Source: Afipia sp. OHSU_II-C1 (lineage in GTDB: Bacteria; Pseudomonadota; Alphaproteobacteria; Rhizobiales; Xanthobacteraceae). Taken from it: 64,000 bases of DNA. The notes under the pieces were generated by a model. It saw nothing but the letters and a program-made list of their open reading frames with translations, was not told the origin of the DNA and made no database searches. Location of the stretch: contig NZ_APJI01000006.1 in NCBI RefSeq assembly GCF_000497575.1, positions 332,001 through 396,000 on the forward strand. The letters are read 5' to 3'. A program made the position numbers and the translations under genes. Below are positions 52,329-60,247 of the stretch, one piece after another. Each line of letters starts with the position of its first letter. Positions within the stretch are counted from its first letter, which is position 1.

Positions 52329-52713
52329 GACTGCGCCTCGAAGGACGCCAAAACGCGTAGAGTGCCGAAAATGTAGTTGATCTCATTCTTAAAAATCCAA
52401 GGCGCGGCACGCGCCCCGACCGACCGGCACGCCGGAACCCAAGCCATGTCAATGGCTTGCGGTTCGAGCGGCGAGCCCCTTTTATCTCGCCGTCCTGCCG
52501 TCGTGGTCTCCGGGTCGCCGGTTCCCGAAAGAGCCACCGCGACCTGGCCGCCAACTCGCGAAGCCCCCACTGCTTCCGAGCGCTTGCGATAGCGATCGTT
52601 ACCCGAAGGGCCGAGACACCCGAAGGGTGGCTCGGTGAGGAGCGAAGCGACGAGTAGAGCGCGGGCCGAAGGCATCGCCCATACACCATCAGCTTGCGAA
52701 CCCGCACACCTGG
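52329..52713. other. oriT: Candidate origin of transfer (oriT)
   Basis: A 385-bp gene-free region directly upstream of the relaxase gene. It has three inverted repeats: CAAGCCAT/ATGGCTTG around 52440-52459, GGCGAG (52470-52475)/CTCGCC (52486-52491), and CCGAG-CACCC/GGGTG-CTCGG at 52611-52635. Seven bases after the second repeat the sequence reads CGTCCTGCCG, close to the RP4-type nic core TATCCTGCC. Inverted repeat followed by nic is the arrangement of IncP-like origins. The region also must hold the promoters of the flanking operons. Confidence 0.5.
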
Positions 52714-53565
52714 TCATCGCGATACTCCCGAATCCGATCGAGGGACGAACATGCCAATTGGCCGGGGGACCATGGGCGAAACATCGGGCGCCGAGAACGC
52801 GGTCGTGACACCGCTAGACGGCATGAGCGCCAACAACCGATCACGCGTCTTCATGAGATCGGATCGCGTGACGAATAGCGTCGCAGCTGCTGATGACTGT
52901 CCGCCGGACGTCCACCTCGGCGGCAGTTCGACGGCAAGCAGATTTGCAAGCTTTGCGACGTATGCTCGCGTCTCGTCTGGCAGAGAGCCGCCCGCAAGAT
53001 GCTCTTCATAGCGAGATGGTCCCGCATTGTACGCCGCAAACACGCCAGGCGAGCCATACCGATCGAGCAGTTCGCGCAAGTACGCCGTACCGGCCAGAAT
53101 GTTGTCGTGCGGGTCGTAGGGGTCGTTCCCGAGATTGTAGCGCACACGAAGTTCCGCCCAAGTCGCTGGCATGATTTGCATCAGGCCCATTGCGCCTTTT
53201 GGCGATCTGGCGTGCACGTCACCAGCACTCTCGATGCGTTGGACTGATCGGATCCAGTTCGGCGCAATCGCAAAGCGTTGTGCGGCTTCATTGATGAAGC
53301 CGGCAAATGAGTGAGCGGTCTGACTGATCGCCGGCTGGGCGGTTGATCCGCTCTGGGCCAAAGCAGCACCGTCGAACGCGGTCAGAAGAAGCATCACGGG
53401 CACGACTGCACAAACGCGCGTGCCCAACCGACCCAAGCACGCGGTCGGGCTCGCGCCAGCCTTGCAGACATCGATCGAGACGGAGGAATGATCCCGCAAT
53501 CGATCGAACAAGGGCATGGCGAGGAGAACACGTCGAATACGCACGATCACCCCTCCCACGTCCAC
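52714..53565 (-). CDS. Lytic transglycosylase (VirB1-like)
   Basis: A 283-residue SLT-type muramidase: signal segment LGTRVCAVVPVMLLLTAFDGAALA, then the transglycosylase core IRSVQRIESAGDVHARSPKGAMGLMQIMPATWAELRVRYNLGNDPYDPHDNILAGTAYLRELLDRYG with the catalytic Glu in RIESAG. It opens peptidoglycan for pore assembly. The start is uncertain: the frame runs 19 bp into traF and a GTG at 53550 fits equally well. Confidence 0.88.
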   Translation of the reverse strand: MDVGGVIVRIRRVLLAMPLFDRLRDHSSVSIDVCKAGASPTACLGRLGTRVCAVVPVMLLLTAFDGAALAQSGSTAQPAISQTAHSFAGFINEAAQRFAIAPNWIRSVQRIESAGDVHARSPKGAMGLMQIMPATWAELRVRYNLGNDPYDPHDNILAGTAYLRELLDRYGSPGVFAAYNAGPSRYEEHLAGGSLPDETRAYVAKLANLLAVELPPRWTSGGQSSAAATLFVTRSDLMKTRDRLLALMPSSGVTTAFSAPDVSPMVPRPIGMFVPRSDSGVSR

Positions 53566-54059
53566 ACCGGCATCGCACGGCCGATCACGCTGGATGCCGG
53601 AAGAAATCCAAAATACCGGCCATCAAGAGAGTCGTCCGACTGCCAGTTCATCAGAAACAGATCGCCGTCGCCGACGACGCGGCAGCCCTGCCATTTCGGC
53701 AGCGGCCGGCCGCGTCCGTCGCGGTCCTTCGCCTCGCCCACCGCGACCTCGTCGACCGAAATCGTGAGGCCGGTTCTGCAAACACTCTGCCCCGGAAGGG
53801 CGAGCACGCGCTTCAGCATGGGCACGCCAATGGGCAAATAGCCGTTCAAATCGAGGAAGGTCGCGAGCGGCTCCGGCGGCTGCACGGCGACCAATTCAGT
53901 AACTTGGAATTGGTCCGCCGGTCGGAGGCGGTAGAGACCGATCGGCACGCTCGCGGATGCGTTCCAGATGTATAGCGGAATCGGCTCCAGGACGATCGTC
54001 GCGATGAGCGCAGCAGCGACCCCAATCGTCACGGCCAGCATCGGTAGGCGGCCCGTCAT
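53547..54059 (-). CDS. traF: TraF-like S26 signal peptidase
   Basis: A 170-residue S26 peptidase: a membrane helix (AVTIGVAAALIATIVL), catalytic Ser in NASASVPIGLYRL, catalytic Lys in LKRVLALPGQSVC and the closing SDDSLDGRYFGFLPASSVIGRAMPVW. In P-type systems TraF cyclises or matures the TrbC pilin. Start overlaps the DUF2840 stop by 4 bp. Confidence 0.9.
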   Translation of the reverse strand: MTGRLPMLAVTIGVAAALIATIVLEPIPLYIWNASASVPIGLYRLRPADQFQVTELVAVQPPEPLATFLDLNGYLPIGVPMLKRVLALPGQSVCRTGLTISVDEVAVGEAKDRDGRGRPLPKWQGCRVVGDGDLFLMNWQSDDSLDGRYFGFLPASSVIGRAMPVWTWEG

Positions 54060-54520
54060 CGCATCACCCTTTGGCGATGGAGCCAGGCCTGATGGCGCGC
54101 TTTCGTATACGGGCGCGGGTTTTCATTAACGGACAGACGGTTGTGAACGTGATGCCAATGGTCGGGAGCGACATCAGCCGGATCGACGCCGAGCGCCTCA
54201 ACGGCATCGATCATCTGCAGCACGCGCTCGACCTTCGGCCAGCCGGACAGGCGCAGCAGAATCTCACCGCCGGGCGTCACATAAGGAACGGTCGAGCAGC
54301 GCTGTCCCAGTGCGACCGCGCGCAAGATGTCGATGCGCGAAATGATCGTGCCAAAGTCGTTGGAGGTCCACCGGACGAAGGCAAAGATGCTGCCTGGCGC
54401 GAATGACAGGACACGCCGATGGCGATCAAGCTTCCGTTCCCCGACAATGCGACCGAACCGAATGCGGTTTTCGATGCGCTTCTCGAGCCACAACACTTCC
54501 ACTTCCGTGAGATCGCTCAT
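54056..54520 (-). CDS. DUF2840 protein
   Basis: A 154-residue protein of the DUF2840 family (WLEKRIENRIRFGRIVGERKLDRHRRVLSFAPGSIFAFVRWTSNDFGT). ATG at 54520 (MSDLTEVEVLW) has GGGAG 8 bases upstream; the longer frame to 54592 covers the region where a parA gene would be expected and is not conserved. The family is ICE-linked and its function is unknown. Confidence 0.85.
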   Translation of the reverse strand: MSDLTEVEVLWLEKRIENRIRFGRIVGERKLDRHRRVLSFAPGSIFAFVRWTSNDFGTIISRIDILRAVALGQRCSTVPYVTPGGEILLRLSGWPKVERVLQMIDAVEALGVDPADVAPDHWHHVHNRLSVNENPRPYTKARHQAWLHRQRVMR

Positions 54521-54662
54521 GCGGCGGCTCCCGGACGCTGGGGCTGGCAGCCGTGAGCTTGGGGCTCGGTCGAGAGTGTGTATCGCCTGCAAAGGCAGGC
54601 TGGCCTGTCGGACTGCCGTTGCCGAGCGCCATCGACGCCGCTTTCGGCCTGCTCCGTTAGAA

Positions 54663-54679
54663 GAAATCCGAAGGATTTC
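54663..54679. repeat. Short inverted repeat near the iterons
   Basis: GAAATCC - GAA - GGATTTC, a perfect 7-bp-arm hairpin 62 bp from the first iteron-like repeat. It could be part of a replication or partition site. Confidence 0.35.
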
Positions 54680-54740
54680 CGGTTAGTAAAGTTAGAGCGG
54701 CTGGAAAGCGCGGAGAAACAAGCTCTTAAGCTCGATTCCG

Positions 54741-54804
54741 GTCCCCGATAGCACGAGGATCGGGTCCCCGATAGCACGAGGGTTGCGGTCCCCGATAGCA
54801 CGAG
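54741..54804. repeat. Three iteron-like 17-bp direct repeats after repA
   Basis: GTCCCCGATAGCACGAG occurs identically at 54741-54757, 54764-54780 and 54788-54804, with periods of 23 and 24 bp, about two helical turns. The array ends 6 bp from the repA stop codon. Iterons at this spacing typically bind a RepA-type initiator; the cognate initiator is encoded next to them. The replication role is inferred. Confidence 0.75.
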
Positions 54805-54809
54805 CTGAT

Positions 54810-55691
54810 TCACAGGTTGTCCTCCGAATTTGGAATGAGACCGCGCCGGCGCAAGCGGGCCGTTAAGGGATCAACAGGCGTGGGTGCAAAGTTCAGTCGC
54901 TCGGTGCCATCAGGGTCGCGCGTGAGCACGAGCTGATAACCGGGCAATGTCTGGCGCTGGACGATCTGGCGCACGTCGTAAGCAAAGTGCTTGAGGGGCG
55001 AGAGGATGCCGGACTTGGCATGGAGGTGCACCAGATCAAAACTCCAGCCGCCGTCCTGGCGTCCGCCGTGCTTGCGCACAAGACGATAAAGCCACCTCTC
55101 AAGTCCGCCCGTCAGCTCGAAATAGGCGCGATCAATCGTCAGCACGAGCGCGTCATCGATGACGCCAGCGTAGAACCAATCCGGCAGGATCAGCTCGATC
55201 CCAAATGGGCGGCCATTTGCATCGGCCGTCTCTTTCCACTCGTTGATCCAGGAGAAGCGATGCCGTCGCCGCTCTGCCGGCTGACGGATCGACGTCAGCA
55301 CGGTCGTTGACTGAAGTCTGTCGAGACCCGCCTTCAGCCGATCATAGTCGCGTGCGCCGGTGCCGCGGCCGACGAACGTCAGAATTTCATACGGCGTTGC
55401 AGCCATCAGGCGCGACGTCTTCAGGCCGGCATCACGGGCTTCGACAATCTGGGACGCGGCCCAGATCAGAACGTCTGCATCCCAGATCGTCGCCATGCCG
55501 TGTTCCGGCACGGCTTCGACACGAATTGCGATCGCACCGGCACGGAAGTCGATCGGCACGATCCGCTTAGTCTTTGCGAGGGAGAAGAACGGATACGCCA
55601 TCAGATCCTGCGCGTCGCGCGGCGCAAGATCGCCGGGCAACGCCCGAAAGAGCTCAAGCTGGTCGCGCTCCGAATGGTGTTTGCGCCGCAT
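54810..55691 (-). CDS. repA: Replication initiator protein A (RepA)
   Basis: A RepA-type initiator of about 293 residues from ATG 55691: RDQLELFRALPGDLAPRDAQDLMAYPFFSLAKTKR, then two winged-helix-like halves (TPYEILTFVGRGTGARDYDRLKAGLDRLQSTTVLT; SGILSPLKHFAYDVRQIVQRQTLPGYQL). The frame could extend to 55736 but would overlap the AlpA-like gene. It presumably permits rolling-circle or theta replication of the excised circle using the adjacent iterons. Confidence 0.88.
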   Translation of the reverse strand: MRRKHHSERDQLELFRALPGDLAPRDAQDLMAYPFFSLAKTKRIVPIDFRAGAIAIRVEAVPEHGMATIWDADVLIWAASQIVEARDAGLKTSRLMAATPYEILTFVGRGTGARDYDRLKAGLDRLQSTTVLTSIRQPAERRRHRFSWINEWKETADANGRPFGIELILPDWFYAGVIDDALVLTIDRAYFELTGGLERWLYRLVRKHGGRQDGGWSFDLVHLHAKSGILSPLKHFAYDVRQIVQRQTLPGYQLVLTRDPDGTERLNFAPTPVDPLTARLRRRGLIPNSEDNL

Positions 55692-55713
55692 GGTCACTAC
55701 TCTCACGCGGCAA

Positions 55714-55995
55714 TCAGCGACGTTCCTGGCCCGCATACGGGCGCAGCGCGGGCTGCTTCTTGGCCGGCAGTACCGTCCCCTTCCCGGGATCGGACGTCGA
55801 CGTCTTGGCGCCGCGGTCAGCCCACGCTTTCAGGTCATCGACGGCGTAGACAACACGTCCGCCGATCTTCCGATACGTCGGTCCAGTACCGTACGTGCGG
55901 TGCTTCTCGAGCGTGCGACCGGACAGGCCAAGATAGCGCGCGGCCTCAGGTGTACGCAGGAATCGCGGTGGTAGACCGGCCATCGGATCGGGCAT
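55714..55995 (-). CDS. AlpA-like helix-turn-helix (excisionase-type) protein
   Basis: A small protein of about 93 residues with the MerR/AlpA fold: PRFLRTPEAARYLGLSGRTLEKHRTYGTGPTYRKIGGRVVYAVDDLKAWADRG. Start at 55995 with GGAGT 8 bases upstream. Such proteins act as recombination directionality factors or regulators of excision and repA; the exact role is inferred. Confidence 0.85.
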   Translation of the reverse strand: MPDPMAGLPPRFLRTPEAARYLGLSGRTLEKHRTYGTGPTYRKIGGRVVYAVDDLKAWADRGAKTSTSDPGKGTVLPAKKQPALRPYAGQERR

Positions 55996-56129
55996 TTGAG
56001 GACTCCAGGAGGACATCGCACTACGCCTGGCTAGGCCGGCGTGTGTGCGGTCATCATGGAGAAGCAAGATCTCGGAGGGGGATGCCGAATATGGAGGGGG
56101 CCGCTTTCGATACCCCCCAACCGGAAGGG

Positions 56130-56901
56130 CTATTCGTCCCTGCGCCCGGACCGCAGAAGTTTGCGGTAACCACCGCGCATCAACGCAAGGCCGCCTTGCA
56201 CCAAGCGGATTGTTCGATTGCGCAGATCATGGGTCTTCCAGGCACGGTCGGGGATTCGCTTTTTGCCGAAGAGCGCTTCGGCGATAACGCGATAGCTTCC
56301 GCCGGCGCTGCGAGCATCAAGCGCACGGATCGCGGCGCTCAAGCGTTCGCGCCGCTGTTTAGATAGTTGGTGAAAGGCAGGACCTGGTGCGCGTCCATTC
56401 ATCGCGCGCCACAGCCGGCGGGCTGCATACGCACGCGCGCCGAAATCGCCGTCAAATGGCAGTTCGGCTGCATATGACGCGCCAAGCACCGGTGGATCCT
56501 TGGACCAGACACGGTGATCCACTGCACCGATGCGCAGCACGGCGTGCCAGCCGTCGGCGGCGCGGCGCATCTGGCCTGCTGCAAGGTCAAGCAGCGGTTG
56601 AGGCGCTGAACTGCGATCGGCGGCCGAGGCAACCTTGACCGGAACGACCGCCGCTAGAACCTCAGGCGCCCAAAAGATCGTCTGCTCATCGAACGACCGC
56701 CGCGGGTCATGGGCGAAAGCAGAGGCCCCACCTCCTCCTGAATTCGTCAGTCACTTCGCCGTTCGGGCTGTTGGCAATCATCACCTCGTACTCACGCCGG
56801 TAACCGGCGTTGCGGCGGAGACATTCCCAGGCGATGTCGGTGATTTCGGCGTCTTGTAGGCTCTTGTAGGATTCCGGCGACCGCCAGTCGAATTCAGGCA
56901 T
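56130..56901 (-). pseudogene. DUF6499-DUF2285 regulator gene split by a one-base frameshift
   Basis: The N-terminal part (56901-56707) encodes MPEFDWRSPESYKSLQDAEITDIAWECLRRN...DEFRRRWGLCF, the DUF6499 domain, then runs Arg-Pro-stop. If one base is dropped near 56720 the frame continues directly as AHDPRRSFDEQTIFWAPEVLAAVVPVKVAS and into the DUF2285 domain (LLDLAAGQMRRAADGWHAVLRIGAVDHRVW ... GGYRKLL), ending at 56130. Both halves are well conserved and lie end to end, so this is one gene with a single-base insertion. It could be recent inactivation, programmed frameshifting or a sequencing error. An ATG within the second half (56570) might still give a DUF2285-only protein. Confidence 0.8.
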
Positions 56902-56984
56902 TGCTTCCGCCCCATTGCACGCTGCTAACAACGATTGCGCCGCAATAGGTATGAACGAGGCGGTTGTAGGAAGCCCCTAGTTTG

Positions 56985-56998
56985 GCACCACGTGGTGC
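56985..56998. promoter_or_regulatory. 14-bp perfect palindrome upstream of the DUF6499-DUF2285 gene
   Basis: GCACCACGTGGTGC lies about 85 bp before the start at 56901, a plausible operator position for the element's own regulators. Confidence 0.4.
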
Positions 56999-57066
56999 AC
57001 CGGAATGACCACCGATCAGCAAAAGAAAATAGTTCTGCCTGCAAGTCGCCGGCCGGCGGTTTTCTT

Positions 57067-57339
57067 CTATTTTGAGCCGGTGCCGCGCAAGAGGCGTCCC
57101 TGCTCGGTCACCCATTTGGCGCGCGCGAGATGACTCTGATATGCGCTTCGCGCACGGTCCGGCTCCCGCACCGGATCGATATGCAGCACCACTCGAGCGA
57201 CTTCCATCCAGTCAGCCCCTTGGCTTTCGGCCTGCAGAAGGCGCATGTAGGTCACGACATGCTGCTCATCGTAGGCAGTGAGAATTTGATCTGCAGGCGC
57301 AGCGTCGGCGACGCCTGGGTCGAGCGGCGGCTTCCTCAT
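57067..57339 (-). CDS. DUF2285-family small protein
   Basis: A 90-residue protein with the ICE-typical sequence DQILTAYDEQHVVTYMRLLQAESQGADWMEVARVVLHIDPVREPDRARSAYQSHLARAKWVTEQGRLLL-like. Function unknown; probably a DNA-binding partner. It is divergent from the XRE gene at 57486, and the 146-bp gap carries both promoters. Confidence 0.8.
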   Translation of the reverse strand: MRKPPLDPGVADAAPADQILTAYDEQHVVTYMRLLQAESQGADWMEVARVVLHIDPVREPDRARSAYQSHLARAKWVTEQGRLLRGTGSK

Positions 57340-57478
57340 AAGACTCCACGCCTTAGTTTAGACAATTTCTAACACGCGGGCAGGAAGGAGCAGAAGCGCC
57401 AAAATTGTCGCGGAAGCCGTCCGGATCGCGTTTTGTCGAAAATACTCCGTGGTGAAATACTCTTCAAGGACATGCCCT

Positions 57479-57500
57479 CTCGCGTATGGATATACGCGAG
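57479..57500. promoter_or_regulatory. Palindrome covering the XRE regulator start codon
   Basis: CTCGCGTAT - GGAT - ATACGCGAG, perfect 9-bp arms, contains the ATG at 57486. It could be an autoregulatory operator or an mRNA hairpin hiding the start. Confidence 0.5.
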
Positions 57501-57734
57501 ATACTTGCAATCAATTTGCGGAAGCTCCGGCAGGCCCGTGGTTTGTCACAGGAGGAATTGGCTCATCGTGCTGAAATTGACCGCACTTATATCAGCGCAC
57601 TCGAGCGAAGCGTTTATGCGGCGGGTATCGACGTTGTCGATCGGCTCGCTCGCAGCCTGGGTGTCGAGGCCGCCGACCTGCTCACTCGCCCGCCCACAAG
57701 CACCAAGAAAAGGACTCGGGGGCAGGCCGAGTGA
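57486..57734 (+). CDS. XRE/Cro-type helix-turn-helix regulator
   Basis: An 82-residue repressor-like protein: LRKLRQARGLSQEELAHRAEIDRTYISALERSVYAAGIDVVDRLARSLGVEAADLL. It is transcribed opposite to the accessory operon and resembles the small XRE regulators that hold ICE genes silent. No Shine-Dalgarno is placed well for the ATG, and a palindrome spans the start codon. Confidence 0.87.
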   Translation: MDIREILAINLRKLRQARGLSQEELAHRAEIDRTYISALERSVYAAGIDVVDRLARSLGVEAADLLTRPPTSTKKRTRGQAE

Positions 57735-57835
57735 TTGAGCCGACCCGCTCGATCCGGCGGCCGGTTCGCGCTCACTGACGCCTGGAAGGATGGGAAGCCC
57801 CGCCCGGCAGACCGGACGGGGCTTGATGAAGTGGC

Positions 57836-58156
57836 CTACTCGCCGGTCTTGCGCGGCCGCGACCAGAGCAGGGTGTAGCCTTCACCGCCTTCGTCGTCGA
57901 ACAGGTTCGCGTAGATCGGCGCGTTGAAGGAAGGATCGTCGAGCTTGAGCGAGAGGTAGTCGCGGCCTTCCTCGGAACGCTTCGACCAGGCTGCGCCGAT
58001 CTCCGCCCGGCCCACATAGATGCGGTGGCTGGGGGCGTTGTCATTGGAGCGGTTGGTCTCGGCGACGATGCGGACGCCCTTGGCCTTCAGGCTCAGGGTG
58101 ACGATCTCGCCCTGGAATTCGTTACCGACCTTCTTGAAAGAACCGATGTTAGCCAT
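57836..58156 (-). CDS. DUF736 protein
   Basis: A 106-residue protein: MANIGSFKKVGNEFQGEIVTLSLKAKGVRIVAETNRSNDNAPSHRIYVGRAEIGAAWSKRSEEGRDYLSLKLDDPSFNAPIYANLF, a textbook DUF736. Start at 58156 with GGAGAAGTGAC before it. The family is a constant of alphaproteobacterial mobile elements and its function is unknown. Its 5' leader resembles that of the DUF2493 gene. Confidence 0.92.
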   Translation of the reverse strand: MANIGSFKKVGNEFQGEIVTLSLKAKGVRIVAETNRSNDNAPSHRIYVGRAEIGAAWSKRSEEGRDYLSLKLDDPSFNAPIYANLFDDEGGEGYTLLWSRPRKTGE

Positions 58157-58180
58157 GTCACTTCTCCTGTTGTGTTTCGA

Positions 58181-58211
58181 GCCCGCGACCACCGCGGCCT
58201 CGATGGCGATC
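58181..58211 (-). repeat. Leader block shared with the DUF2493 gene, copy 1
   Basis: 26 of 31 positions match 60270-60300. It contains a GC-rich hairpin and lies 25 bases before the DUF736 start codon on the minus strand. Confidence 0.55.
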
Positions 58212-58275
58212 TAGGGCCGAGGACGATCGGCGACGCACCCGCTCGGGCCGGAGCGCAGCGGAGGACGTCGTTGTG

Positions 58276-58327
58276 GCGACTTTCTTGCCTCGCGAGGAAT
58301 GGGCGAAGCCCAGGGGAAGAAAGTCGC
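58276..58327. repeat. 11-bp inverted repeat in the DUF736 leader
   Basis: GCGACTTTCTT (58276-58286) and AAGAAAGTCGC (58317-58327), perfect arms 30 bp apart. A comparable structure with other bases occurs before the DUF2493 gene. Confidence 0.5.
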
Positions 58328-58733
58328 ATCAACGGCGTTGCGGCTCAGACGATCGAGGCGAAGCCGGTCTTCGGCCAGATCAAGCCATCAACGAGGCCAC
58401 GTGCGTCCGCGTGCTGAACCACGATATCTGGAGAAGCGTGGCTATCTCGGTTTTGATGAACAAGAGGCGTGAACGATTCAGCGGGGAAAGAGAAACAATC
58501 TCCTGCAAAAGGCGGTATCGTCTCCCAAGAACGGATCGAGATAAGATCGTTCTGCCGCGGCTGCGTGGGCCAGACCGAATGTCGGCAGCTTGATCGATGA
58601 ATTCCGAGCAGGACGAGATCTCCGCGCTCAAGTTCGATCATCCCGTTCACCGCGCCGATCTACGCGAAACGAAGCTATTCGACATGGCAGCGGTAAGCGA
58701 TCGCCCCTGGGGCCATGCGGCCGTAAGAATTGG

Positions 58734-59183
58734 CTAGGACGGTTTCTCCACCACCACATCGGGCTCGAACGGGCGGGTCTTCGCCAAAACCACCAAGCGC
58801 GTCATCGCCGTGCCGCCAACGCAAACCGCGCCCAAGGAAGCGAAGACTTCACGCCAAGCCAGCGAGGGCACCCCGATATTGGACACGGCGAACACCACAT
58901 GATAGCCGGCGACGGCGGCGGGAACAGCGAATGCTGTTGCGATCGCGATGCGCAAGGCCGAGGACCGAGTAACAGCAAAGGCGACCTGGCCGAGGACCAG
59001 CGTCAGCGCACCGCCGGCCGTCGCGATAAGCATGGCGCCAATGAGGCCGGCGTCGCTGTGAAACGTCATCATCCCGATAATGAGTGCGACAAAAAACGGC
59101 AGGGCATACACGGCAAGCGCAATGATCGCCCAGCAGAACAGACCGATGCCGAGTGTGTTGAGAACAAGCCCAATAGCGAGCAT
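58734..59183 (-). CDS. Four-helix membrane protein of unknown function
   Basis: A 149-residue hydrophobic protein with about four membrane helices (LAIGLVLNTLGIGLFCWAIIALAVYALPFFVALIIGMM; AGLIGAMLIATAGGALTLVLGQVAFAV; IAIATAFAVPAAVAGYHVVFAV; ASLGAVCVGGTAMTRLVVL) and a short polar tail. I recognise it as a recurrent neighbour of DUF736/DUF2493 genes in such elements but know no function. Confidence 0.75.
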   Translation of the reverse strand: MLAIGLVLNTLGIGLFCWAIIALAVYALPFFVALIIGMMTFHSDAGLIGAMLIATAGGALTLVLGQVAFAVTRSSALRIAIATAFAVPAAVAGYHVVFAVSNIGVPSLAWREVFASLGAVCVGGTAMTRLVVLAKTRPFEPDVVVEKPS

Positions 59184-59323
59184 GGTGGTGGCTCCATGTG
59201 CATAGATCTACCAGTCGCGCCTTCCACCACCACCACGGCGCAACTCTGGATATGAGACTGAAACGAGGCGGAGTTGCGGCGGGAGCAATTTCGCCTCAAA
59301 GACTTCAGTTGAGCAGACGGCGC

Positions 59324-60247
59324 TCATGCGCCGCCGAACATCCAGACCGGGATGCCGAGCCGTTTCGCCTTGTCGGCGAGGTTGTCCTGGATGCCCGTGC
59401 CCGGGAAGTGCATGACGCCGATCGGCAGGAGTTCGAGCATGGCATCGTTGCGCTTGAACGGTGCTGCCTTGGCGTGCCTCGTCCAGTCGGGCTTGAAGGC
59501 GATCTGGGCCACTTTGCGGTTGCTCGCCCATTTCGAGGCGATCAGTTCGGCCCCCCTCGGGGAGCCGCCATGCAGCAGGACCATGTCGGGATGCTTGGCA
59601 TGAACCTTGTCGAGACGATCCCAGATGAGGTGGTGGTCGTTGAAGTCGAGCCCTCCGGTGAGCGCGATCTTTGGCCCTGAGGGCAGCAGGATCTCGGTCT
59701 CGGCGCGGCGCTTGGCTGCGATGAAGTCGCGGGAGTCGATCATCGCCGCGGTCAGGGTGCGGTGGTTCACCAGCGATCCCGATCGGGGGCGCCATAATGT
59801 GCCGGTGTGAGTCTCGAAGCGTTCGATGGCTTGGTCACGGAAGAGCTCCAGGCAGTTGCGTCGCTCGATCAACGTGGTGCCTTCCGCCGTGATGCGTTCG
59901 AGTTCGACGGATCGAACTTCGGAACCGTCCTGCTCGCGCTGACTCTTCCGTTGCGCCTGTTCGTTGTCGTCGAGTTGGCGACCGATGCGGTCGACGGCTC
60001 GGTGGAACAGGTTGACGGTCGACCAGAGCAGATCGTCGAGGTCCGGCTCGAGCCGCGTGTCGCTCAACGTCGCGACCAGGGCATCGAAGATATCGACGAC
60101 GGCACCGGTAATGATCCTGCCGTCGGGAAGCGGCCGTGGATCGGGCTGGTCGTCGAAGGGGCGGTAACCGAAGAGCTGCAATTCGGCAAGAACGTGTTCG
60201 GTCGGAGATGCGTCGTGCGGTGGTTCGATGTCATCGTGGTCGGTCAT
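59324..60247 (-). CDS. DUF2493 protein (YspA/cpYpsA-related SLOG fold)
   Basis: A 307-residue protein. The C-terminal part is the SLOG-like Rossmann domain: KIALTGGLDFNDHHLIWDRLDKVHAKHPDMVLLHGGSPRGAELIASKWASNRKVAQIAFKPDW ... MHFPGTGIQDNLADKAKRLGIPVW, with nucleotide-binding GG/S-R-G motifs. The N-terminal 170 residues are helical. SLOG proteins bind or hydrolyse nucleotide-derived ligands, and some sense signals in defence; the role in ICEs is unproven. Confidence 0.85.
   Translation of the reverse strand: MTDHDDIEPPHDASPTEHVLAELQLFGYRPFDDQPDPRPLPDGRIITGAVVDIFDALVATLSDTRLEPDLDDLLWSTVNLFHRAVDRIGRQLDDNEQAQRKSQREQDGSEVRSVELERITAEGTTLIERRNCLELFRDQAIERFETHTGTLWRPRSGSLVNHRTLTAAMIDSRDFIAAKRRAETEILLPSGPKIALTGGLDFNDHHLIWDRLDKVHAKHPDMVLLHGGSPRGAELIASKWASNRKVAQIAFKPDWTRHAKAAPFKRNDAMLELLPIGVMHFPGTGIQDNLADKAKRLGIPVWMFGGA

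Larger units (their letters stand above)
58157..58733. other. 577-bp gap with leader repeats, no gene recognised
   Basis: The first 170 bp form the leader of the DUF736 gene: a 31-bp block (58181-58211) and an 18-bp block (58248-58265) recur before the DUF2493 gene, followed by a long-range inverted repeat. From 58330 to 58733 I see nothing that I can support as a gene; the open frames there lack family features and ribosome sites. Confidence 0.5.

Noticed and set aside
54741-54804. Possible CRISPR array (three identical repeats)
   Set aside because: Spacers would be only 6-7 bp; the 23/24-bp period fits iterons, not CRISPR.
58590-59255. 221-residue plus-strand frame opposite the four-helix membrane protein
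   Set aside because: Low-complexity composition, no ribosome site; the minus-strand frame has clear membrane helices.
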